A stretch of DNA of 64,000 nt from Sipunculus nudus (Eukaryota > Annelida > Sipuncula > Golfingiida > Sipunculidae): contig CM049320.1 in NCBI GenBank assembly GCA_026874595.1, positions 48,496,714-48,560,713 on the forward strand, given 5' to 3'. Position 1 is the first letter of the stretch, and each line of letters begins with the position of its first letter. The notes under the pieces are model-generated. The model was given only the letters and a program-made list of their open reading frames with translations. It ran no database searches and was not told where the DNA came from. Shown here in pieces: positions 43,701 to 55,700 of this stretch. The position numbers and the translations under genes are program-made.

Positions 43701-46700
43701 GATACAAGTGTAAGTAAACCAACATGAAATCATAAACCAGATACAAGTGTAAGTAAACCAACCTGAAATCATAACCCAGATACAAGTGAAAGAAAACCAA
43801 CAAGAAATCATGACCCAGATACAAGTGTAAGTAAACCAACATGAAATCATGACCAAGATTCAAGTGTAAGTAAACCAACATGAAATCATAACCCAGATAC
43901 AAGTGTAGGTAAACCAACAAGAAATCATAACCCAGATCCAAGTATAAGTAAACCAACAAGAAATCATAACCCAGATCCATATGTAAGTAAACCAACATGA
44001 AATCATAACCCAGATCCAAGTGTAAGTAAACGAACATGAAATCATAACCCAGATACAAGTGTAAGTAAACCAACATGAAATCATAACCCAGATACAAGTG
44101 TAAGTAAACCAACATGAAATCATAACCCAGATACAAGTGTAAGTAAACCAACATGAAATCATAACCCAGATACAAGTGAAAGTAAACCAACAAGAAATCA
44201 TAACCCAGATACAAGTGTAAGTAAACCAACATGAAATCATAACCCAGATACAAGTGTAAGTAAACCAACATGAAATCATAACCCAGATACAAGTGTAAGT
44301 AAACCAACATGAAATCATAACCCAGATACAAGTGTAAGTAAACCAACATGAAATCATAACCCAGATACAAGTGAAAGTAAACCAACAAGAAATCATAACC
44401 CAGATACAAGTGTAAGTAAACCAACATGAAATCATAACCCAGATACAAGTGTAAGTAAACCAACCTGAAATCATAACCCAGATACAAATGTTAGTAAACC
44501 AACATGAAATCATAACCCAGATACAAGTGTAAGTAAACCAACATGAAATCATAACCCAGATACAAGTGTAAGTAAACCAACATGAAATCATAACCCCGAT
44601 ACAAGTGTAGGTAAACCAACATGAAATCATAACCCAGATACAAGTGTAAGTAAACCAACATGAAATCATAAACCAGATACAAGTGTAAGTAAACCAACCT
44701 GAAATCATAACCCAGATACAAGTGAAAGAAAACCAACAAGAAATCATGACCCAGATACAAGTGTAAGTAAACCAACATGAAATCATGACCAAGATTCAAG
44801 TGTAAGTAAACCAACATGAAATCATAACCCAGATACAAGTGTAGGTAAACCAACAAGAAATCATAACCCAGATCCAAGTATAAGTAAACCAACAAGAAAT
44901 CATAACCCAGATCCATATGTAAGTAAACCAACATGAAATCATAACCCAGATCCAAGTGTAAGTAAACGAACATGAAATCATAACCCAGATACAAGTGTAA
45001 GTAAACCAACATGAAATCATAACCCAGATACAAGTGTAAGTAAACCAACATGAAATCATAACCCAGATACAAGTGTAAGTAAACCAACATGAAATCATAA
45101 CCCAGATACAAGTGAAAGTAAACCAACAAGAAATCATAACCCAGATACAAGTGTAAGTAAACCAACATGAAATCATAACCCAGATACAAGTGTAAGTAAA
45201 CCAACCTGAAATCATAACCCAGATACAAGTGAAAGAAAACCAACCTGAAATCATAACCCAGATACAAGTGTAAGTAAACCAACATGAAATCATAACCCAG
45301 ATACAAGTGTAAGTAAACCAACATGAAATCATAACCCAGATACAAATGTAAGTAAACCAACATGAAATCATAACCCAGATACAAGTGTAAGTAAACCAAC
45401 ATGAAATCATAACCCAGATACAAGTGTAAGTAAACCAACATGAAATCATAACCCAGATACAAGTGTAGGTAAACCAACATGAAATCATAACCCAGATACA
45501 AGTGTAAGTAAACCAACATGAAATCATAAACCAGATACAAGTGTAAGTAAACCAACCTGAAATCATAACCCAGATACAAGTGTAAGTAAACGAACATGAA
45601 ATCATAACCCAAATACAAGTGTAAGTAAACCAACATGAAATCATAACCCAGATACAAGTGTAAGTAAACCAACATGAAATCATAACCCAGATACAAGTGT
45701 AAGTAAACCAACATGAAATCATAACCCAGATACAAGTGTAAGTAAACCAACATGAAATCATAACCCAGATACAAGTGTAAGTAAACCAACATGAAATCAT
45801 AACCCTGATACAAGTGTAAGTAAACCAACATGAAATCATAACCCAGATACAAGTGTAAGTAAACCAACATGAAATCATAACCCAGATACAAGTGTAAGTA
45901 AACCAACATGAAATCATAACCCCGATACAAGTGTAAGTAAACCAACATGAAATCATAACCCCGATACAAGTGTAAGTAAACCAACATGAAATTATAACCC
46001 AGATACAAGTGCAAGTAAACCAACATGAAATCATAACCCAGATACAAGTGCAAGTAAACGAACATGAAATCATAACCCAAATACAAGTGTAAGTAAACCA
46101 ACATGAAATCATAACCCAGATACAAGTGTAAGTAAACCAACATGAAATCATAACCCAGATACAAGTGTAAGTAAACCAACATGAAATCATAACCCTGATA
46201 CAAGTGTAAGTAAACCAACATGAAATCATAACCCTGATACAAGTGTAAGTAAACCAACATGAAATCATAACCCAGATACAAGTGTAAGTAAACCAACATG
46301 AAATCATAACCCAGATACAAGTGTAAGTAAACCAACATGAAATCATAACCCAGATACAAATGTAAGTAAACCAACATGAAATCATAACCCAGATACAAGT
46401 GTAAGTAAACCAACATGAAATCATAACCCAGATACAAGTGTAAGTAAACCAACATGAAATCATAACCCAGATACAAGTGTAAGTAAACCAACATGAAATC
46501 ATAACCCCGATACAAGTGTAAGTAAACCAACATGAAATCATAACCCAGATACAAGTGTAAGTAAACCAACATGAAATCATAACCCAGATTCAAGTGTAAG
46601 TAAACCAACCTGAAATCATAACCCAGATACAAGTGAAAGAAAACCAACAAGAAATCATGACCCAGATACAAGTGTAAGTAAACCAACATGAAATCATGAC

Positions 46701-49700
46701 CCAGATACAAGTGTAAGTAAACCAACATGAAATCATAACCCAGATCCAAGTGTAAGTAAACCAACAAGAAATCATTACCCAGATCCAAGTGTAAGTAAAC
46801 CAACAAGAAATCATGACCCAGATCCAAGTGTAAGTAAACCAACATGAAATCATAACCCAGATCCAAGTGTAAGTAAACCAACATGAAATCATAACCCAGA
46901 TCCAAGTGTAAGTAAACCATCATGAAATCATAACCCAGATACAAGTGTAAGTAAACCAACATGAAATCATAACCCAGATACAAGTGTAAGTAAACCAATC
47001 TGAAATCATGACCCAGATACAAGTGAAAGAAAACCAACAAGAAATCATGACCCAGATACAAGTGTAAGTAAACCAACAAGAAATCATGACCCAGATACAA
47101 GTGTAAGTAAACCAACCTGAAATCATAACCCAGATACAAGTGTAAGTAAACCAACCTGAAATCATGACCCAGATACAAGTGTAAGTAAACCAACAAGAAA
47201 TCATGACCCAGATACAAGTGTAAGTAAACCAACAAGAAATCATGACCCAGATACAAGTGTCAGTAAACCAACAAGAAATCATAACCCAGATACAAGTGTA
47301 AGTAAACGAACATGAAATCATAACCCAGATTCAAGTGTAAGTAAACCAACATGAAATCATAACCCAGATACAAGTGTAAGTAAACCAACATGAAATCATA
47401 ACCCAGATACAAGTGTAAGTAAACCAACATGAAATCATAACCCAAATACAAGTGTAAGTAAACCAACATGAAATCATAACCCAGATACAAGTGTAAGTAA
47501 ACCAACATGAAATCATAACCCAGATACAAGTGTAAGTAAACCAACATGAAATCATAACCCAGATACAAGTGTAAGTAAACCAACATGAAATCATGACCCA
47601 GATACAAATGTAAGTAAACCAACATGAAATCATAACCCAGATACAAGTGTAAGTAAACCAACATGAAATCATAACCCAGATACAAGTGTAAGTAAACCAA
47701 CATGAAATCATAACCCAGATACAAGTGTAAGTAAACCAACAAGAAATCATGACCCAGATACAAGTGTAAGTAAACCAACAAGAAATCATGACCCAGATAC
47801 AAGTGTAAGTAAACCAACCTGAAATCATGACCCAGATACAAGTGTAAGTAAACCAACAAGAAATCATAACCCAGATACAAGTGTAAGTAAACGAACATGA
47901 AATCATAACCCAGATACAAGTGTAAGTAAACGAACATGAAATCATGACCCAGATACAAGTGTAAGTAAACGAACAAGAAATCATAACCCAGATACAAGTG
48001 TAAGTAAACCAACCTGAAATCATAACCCAGATACAAGTGTAAGTAAACCAACCTGAAATCATAACCCAGATACAAGTGTAAGTAAACCAACCTGAAATCA
48101 TAACCCAGATACAAGTGTAAGTAAACCAACCTGAAATCATAACCCAGATACAAGTGTAAGTAAACCAACATGAAATCATAAACCAGATACAAGTGTAAGT
48201 AAACCAACCTGAAATCATGACCCAGATACAAGTGAAAGAAAACCAACCTGAAATCATGACCCAGATACAAGTGTAAGTAAACCAACAAGAAATCATAACC
48301 CAGATACAAGTGTAAGTAAACCAACATGAAATCATAACCCAGATTCAAGTGTAAGTAAACGAACATGAAATCATAACCCAAATACAAGTGTAAGTAAACC
48401 AACATGAAATCATAACCCAGATACAAGTGTAAGTAAACCAACATGAAATCATAACCCAGATACAAGTGTAAGTAAACCAACATGAAATCATAACCCAGAT
48501 ACAAGTGTAAGTAAACCAACATGAAATCATAACCCAGATACAAGTGTAAGTAAACCAACATGAAATCATAACCCAGATACAAGTGTAATTAAAACCAACA
48601 TGAAATCATAAACCAGATACAAGTGTAAGTAAACCAACATGAAATCATGACCCAGATACAAGTGAAAGAAAACCAACCTGAAATCATGACCCAGATACAA
48701 GTGTAAGTAAACCAACAAGAAATCATAACCCAGATACAAGTGTAAGTAAACCAACATGAAATCATAACCCAGATTCAAGTGTAAGTAAACGAACATGAAA
48801 TCATAACCCAGATTCAAGTGTAAGTAAACCAACATGAAATCATAACCCAGATACAAGTGTAAGTAAACCAACATGAAATCATAACCCAGATACAAGTGTA
48901 AGTAAACCAACATGAAATCATAACCCAGATACAAGTGTAAGTAAACCAACATGAAATCATAACCCAGATACAAGTGTAAGTAAACCAACATGAAATCATA
49001 ACCCAGATACAAGTGTAAGTAAACCAACATGAAATCATAACCCAGATACAAGTGTAAGTAAACCAACATGAAATCATAACCCAGATACAAGTGTAAGTAA
49101 ACCAACATGAAATCATAACCCAGATACAAGTGTAAGTAAACCAACATGAAATCATAACCCAGATACAAGTGTAAGTAAACGAACATGAAAATCATAACCC
49201 AGATACAAGTGTAAGTAAACCAACATGAAATCATAACCCAGATACAAGTGTAAGTAAACCAACATGAAATCATAACCCAGATACAAGTGTAAGTAAACCA
49301 ACATGAAATCATAACCCAGATACAAGTGTAAGTAAACCAACATGAAATCATAACCCAGATACAAGTGTAAGTAAACCAACATGAAATCATAACCCAGATA
49401 CAAGTGTAAGTAAACCAACATGAAATCATAACCCAGATACAAGTGTAAGTAAACCAACATGAAATCATAACCCAGATACAAGTGTAAGTAAACCAACAAG
49501 AAATCATGACCCAGATATAGGTGTAAGTAAACCAACAAGAAATCATGACCCAGATACAAGTGTAAGTAAACCAACCTGAAATCATAACCCAGATACAAGT
49601 GTAAGTAAACCAACCTGAAATCATAACCCAGATACAAGTGTAAGTAAACCAACCTGAAATCATAACCCAGATACAAGTGTAAGTAAACCAACCTGAAATC

Positions 49701-52700
49701 ATAACCCAGATACAAGTGTAAGTAAACCAACCTGAAATCATAACCCAGATACAAGTGTAAGTAAACCAACATGAAATCATAACCCAGATACAAGTGTAAG
49801 TAAACCAACATGAAATCATGACCCAGATACAAATGTAAGTAAACCAACCTGAAATCATAACCCAGATACAAGTGTAAGTAAACCAACATGAAATCATAAC
49901 CCAGATACAAGTGTAAGTAAACAAACAAAAAAACATGACCCAGATACAAGTGTAAGTAAACCAACAAGAAATCATAACCCAGATACAAGTGTAAGTAAAC
50001 CAACAAGAAATCATAACCCAGATACAAGTGTAAGTAAACCAACAAGAAATCATAACCCAGATACAAGTGTAAGTAAACCAACAAGAAATCATAACCCAGA
50101 TACAAGTGTAAGTAAACCAACCTGAAATCATAACCCAGATACAAGTGTAAGTAAACCAACCTGAAATCATAACCCAGATACAAGTGTAAGTAAACCAACC
50201 TGAAATCATAACCCAGATACAAGTGTAAGTAAACCAACCTGAAATCATAACCCAGATACAAGTATAAGTAAACCAACCTGAAATCATGACCTAGATACAA
50301 GTGTAAGTAAACCAACATGAAATCATAACCCACATACAAGTGTGAGTAAACCAACATGAAATCATTACCCAGATACAAGCATCAGTATTGCCATGTATCA
50401 GTGATGAAATATGTGAGGAAAAAGGTCATGATGGTTTTCTTAATAACGTATTAGATATCATCAGATAAAGATTAGAATGATGGTATTTTAGGCTACAAAG
50501 TTGGATACAGCAGTGACTGAAAGCATTTTGTTATGTATTTTTGAACATTGACTGCAGACAACATCATCAGGATGTATATAGTAAGGATAGCTGTGCTCAT
50601 GTCCTAAATTTTAGAACTTTTGTCCAAAAGTTCTTGCCAGCATCTATCTTTTTTCTTGTATCTGGTGTCAGGAAATTCTCATTTGTGATTTGTTTTTCAG
50701 AATTTTCAAGGATATAGGTACAGACATGGGCTTTGTTGGTTGTATAGAAGACTTGCGCATTGAAGGAGCCAATACTGACAGGGTGTATGACCTTGCGTAT
50801 CCAACGGCAACAGACATCATACAAGGCTGGGATATTGGTAGGTGTGATATAATGAATACAGTTTGACAGATAAGATTAGATAAATAATTAAAGAAATATA
50901 CATAATAGTTGCACTCTTTTCAGCCTGATCAGAGAAACAGTTTATCATTTTGTTAAAAATTACAGAAGGCAGTAATATTAAGTTATGACTAGAAGTTTTA
51001 AACTTTAAATGAAAGAAATGTTAAAAATATTCACAAATTAATAGAACCTTTGAAAAGATAGTTTCTCTGGTGACTGTTAGGTGGCTGTGAAATTCTTAGA
51101 ACGATTCACTGGGCTTTGACTTAGGTGATCATAGAGGTCAGGTTAAACTAGCATAAAGCCTGGTAAGTGCAGGTATGGTTCCTTCTATTTTTATGCCCCC
51201 GCCACAAAGTGGCCAGGGCATATAGTTTTACCCATGTCCATCATTCCGTCATTCCGAAATCAAACAGTTGTACGGACTTTTTTTTTGCAGTGCCTGCAGA
51301 TATTGGCCTGATTTTTGGTGTGTGGGCAGATAATGACCAGTTACAGATCGAGTTCGCGTTTCGTCCCGGTTGAGCTACTTTTGAGCGTTTTACGGCTCCT
51401 AAACTTAGAAAAATTCATGAAATATAGAAATTTTCATGACAAATACACATGTACGGACTTTTTTTTGCAATGCCTGCAGATATTGGCCTGATTTTTGGTG
51501 TGTGGGCAGATAATGACCAGTTACAGATGGAGTTCGCGTTTCGTCCCGATTGACCTACTTTTGGGCGTTTTACGGCTCCTAAACTTAGAAAATTTCATGA
51601 AATATAGAAATTTTCATGACAAATACACATGTACGTACTTTTTTTTGCAATGCCTGCAGATATTGGCCTGATTTTTGGTGTGTGGGCAGATAATGACCAG
51701 TTACAGATCGAGTTCGCGTTTCGACCCGATTGACCTACTTCTTGGTGTTTTATGACTCCTAAACTTAGAAAATTTCATGAAAAATAGAAATTTTCATGAC
51801 AAATACACATGTACAGACTTTTTTTTGCAATGCCTGCAGATGTTGGCCTGATTTTTGGTGTGTGGGCAGATAATGACCAGTTACAGATCGAGTTCGCGTT
51901 TCGTCCCGGTTGACCTACTTTTGAGCCTTTTACGGCCCCTAAACTTAGAAAATTTCATGAAAAATAGAAATTTTCATGACAAATACACATGTACGGACTT
52001 TTTTCCGCAATGCCTGCAGATATTGGCCTGATTTTTGGTGTGTGGACAGATAATGACCAGGTACAGATCGAGTTAGCGTTTCGTCCTGGTTGACCTACTT
52101 TTGACCGTTTTACGGCTCCTAAACTTAGAAAAATTCATGAAAAATAGAAATTTTCATGACAAATACACATGTACAGCTGTTTTTAGCCCTCAGCTCATAG
52201 GCTGATGGGCTATTGTCGTCACCCAAGGTGTCAGTCTGTCCATCTGTCTGTCCGGTGTGTGTATGTCTGTCCGTCCGTCCGTCCGTCCGTTCCGCGTCTG
52301 TTAACTTTTACCTTGTGAGCGGGATATCTCTAAAAGGATTCACCATTGGAATTTTATTTCATCAGTGAAGATGTATATCCATAAAATCTCGGTCAAGTTC
52401 GAAGATGGGTGACCTTGACCCATTTTTCTACATTTTAGAGCTGATTATAGAAAAACACTCAGAAGTTTATATCTTAGGAACCATTGTGTGGATTTTCACA
52501 AAACTTACTTGGGACTGATGGTCTGTATGTGCTGCACAATTTTGGTGGCGCCACCTGCAATTTCTGATTTTTTAATGAAATTTTATCGGATTTTTTCTCA
52601 ATTTTGGCCTTTTGTGCAGGATATCTCCAAAGGTATTCAACACAGGAACTTCACTTTTCAGTGTTATTGCATTATATTGACAAAATCTTGGTCAAGTTCA

Positions 52701-55700
52701 AAGATGGGTGATCTTGACCTACTTTTCAAGCTCACAGAGCTTAGTATAGAAAAAAACTTAGGAGCTTATTTCTCAGGAAGCATTTGGTGGATTGTTATGA
52801 AACATGGTATATACCTCTCCAATTTAAATTTATAAATGATTATCAACTTTTGCTAATATTCTAGTTTCGCAATGCAATGCTTACATATACTGGCCTAATG
52901 TTTGGTCTGTGGGCTCATAATGACCACTTACAGATCGAGTTCGCGTTTTGTCCCAGTTAACCTATTTTTCACCATATGACAGATCCTGAACATAGAAAAT
53001 TTCATGAAAGACAGAAATTTTCATGAAAAATGCACATATATGGACTTTTTTTCACAGTGCCTGCAGATACTGGCCTGATTTTTGGTGTGTTGCTTGATAA
53101 TGACCCTTTACAGATCGAGTTTGCATTTTGCCCTTGTTGACCTACTTTTGACCATACAACACTTCCTGAACTTAAAAAATTTTACAAAATTTAACAAATG
53201 TTTCTAATTTGCCCCAGGCAGGGGCATTCGTGTCGTTCTTACACATCTAGTTTCCCAAAGAAATATTGCTGGTAGAAGTTGAGTTAATTATGCAGTCATG
53301 TGTAAATATCAAGTGAATTATACCTTAGACAGTACTCTGTGATAGTAGTATTGGAGTTATATGGTGTTTTATCATCTGTTTGTTCAGGTGAATGTGGGTC
53401 CAGCCCCTGTAGCGGCCTGCCCTGTAAGAACCACGGTACATGCATGAAGCTGGACAAACAGACTTACAAGTGTCTCTGTCAGAAGAACTTCTCAGGTGAA
53501 CTGTTACATGTTTTCTCTGTGATTTAATTCCAGTGTCTCTGTAATATCCAGATTTCTTTATGAGAATAAACTGCAGTAATAACAGTTACTAGCTACTACA
53601 ACTACAAAAAATTATTCACTTCCTTATTTGAACATGTTAGTGGGCTATCCTTATGATCTGGTATTTACTAGAAATGTGATGTTATTACTTATTTGAACAT
53701 GTCAGTGGGCTATCCTTATGATCTGGTATTTACTAGAAATGTGATGTTATTACTTATTTGAACATGTTAGTGGGCTATCCTTATGATCTGGTATTTACTA
53801 GAAATGTGATGTTATTACTTATTTGAACATGTTAGTGGGCTTTCCTTATGATCTGGTATTTACTAGAAATGTGATGTTATTACTTATTTGAACATGTTAG
53901 TGGGCTATCCTTATGATCTGGTATTTACTAGAAATGTGATGTTATTACTTATTTGAACATGTTAGTGGGCTATCCTTATGATCTGGTATTTACTAGAAAT
54001 GTGATGTTATTACTCATCAAGGAAGAATAGTATTCTGAAATATTATATGAATAAGTTAGAATAAGTGATGTACAGTCCACTAACAAGCTACATAAAATGA
54101 CTGATCAGTTAGAATAAGTGATGTACAGTCCACTAACAAGCTACATAAAATGACTGATCAGTTAGAATAAGTGATGTACAGTCCACTAACAAGCTACATA
54201 AAATGACTGATCAGTTAGAATAAGTGATGTACAGTCCACAAACAAGCTACATAAAATGACTGCTCAGTTAGAATAAGTGATGTACAGTCCACTAATAAGC
54301 TACATAAAATGACTGATCAGTTAGAATAAGTGATGTACAGTCCACTAACAAGCTACATAAAATGACTGATCAGTTAGAATAAGTGATGTACAGTCCACTA
54401 ACAAGCTACATAAAATGACTGATCAGTTAGAATAAGTGATGTACAGTCCACTAACAAGCTACATAAAATGACTGATCAGTTAGAATAAGTGATGTACAGT
54501 CCACTAACAAACTACATAAAATGACTGATCAGTTAGAATAAGTGATGTACAGTCCACTAACAAGCTACATAAAATGACTGATCAGTTAGAATAAGTGATG
54601 TACAGTCACTAACAAGCTACATAAAATGACTGATCAGTTAGAATAAGTGATGTACAGTCAACTAACAAGCTACATAAAATGACTGATCAGTTAGAATAAG
54701 TGATGTACAGTCCACTAACAAGCTACATAAAATGACTGATCAGTTAGAATAAGTGATGTACAGTCTACTAACAAGCTACATAAAATGACTGATCAGTTAT
54801 AATAAGTGATGTACAGTCTACTAACAAGCTACATTAAATGACTGATCAGTTAGAATAAGTGATGTACAGTCCACTAACAAGCTACATAAAATGACTGATC
54901 AGTTAGAATAAGTGATGTACAGTCTACTAACAAGCTACATTAAATGACTGATCAGTTAGAATAAGTGATGTACAGTCCACTAACAAGCTACATAAAATGA
55001 CTGATCAGTTAGAATAAGTGATGTACAGTCTACTAACAAGCTACATTAAATGACTGATCAGTTAGAATAAGTGATGTACAGTCCACTAACAAGCTACATA
55101 AAATGACTGATCAGTTAGAATAAGTGATGTACAGTCTACTAACAAGCTACACTAAATGACTGATCAGTTAGAATAAGTGATGTACAGTCCACTAACAAGC
55201 TACATAAAATGACTGATCAGTTAGAATAAGTGATGTACAGTCTACTAACAAGCTACATTAAATGACTGATCAGTTAGAATAAGTGATTTACAGTCCACTA
55301 ACAAGCTACATTAAATGACTGATCAGTTAGAAAAAAGTGATTTACAGTCCACTAACAAGCTATATAAATGACTGATCAGTTAGAATAAGTGATGTACAGT
55401 CCACTAACAAGCTACATAAAATGACTGATCAGTTAGAATAAGTGATGTACAGTCAACTAACAAGCTACATAAAATGACTGATCAGTTAGAATAAGTGATG
55501 TACAGTCCACTAACAAGCTACATAAAATGACTGATCAGTTAGAATAAGTGATGTACAGTCTACTAACAAGCTACATAAAATGACTGATCAGTTAGAATAA
55601 GTGATGTACAGTCTACTAACACGATACATTAAATGACTGATCAGTTAGAATAAGTGATGTACAGTCCACTAACAAGCTACATAAAATGACTGATCAGTTA

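Larger units (their letters stand above)
51188..53252. mobile_element. Composite molluscan-type repeat element with TGCCCCC ends
   Basis: It starts TTATGCCCCCGCCACAAAGT and ends GCAGGGGCATTCGTGTCG, so the ends are short inverted repeats (ATGCCCC). Inside are five 180-bp tandem units, a nested block at about 52175-52860, and two diverged 180-bp units. No long coding frame is present. From general knowledge, repeats opening with GCCCCCGCCACAAAGTGG are common in bivalve genomes; no family name is assigned. Confidence 0.6.
50838..53387 (+). other. Intron 16
   Basis: 50838-51187 is ordinary AT-rich intron. 51188-53252 is a composite repeat element, listed separately. Confidence 0.8.

Noticed and set aside
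32728-50378. Minus-strand open frames of 157-1,044 codons encoding 13-residue repeats
   Set aside because: They lie on a 39-bp intronic satellite, with open frames forced by a period divisible by three; there are no exon signals, no domain, and overlapping frames are equally open.
51167-51373. Open frame over the start of the 180-bp repeat
   Set aside because: Inside a repeat element, with no homology and no splice context.
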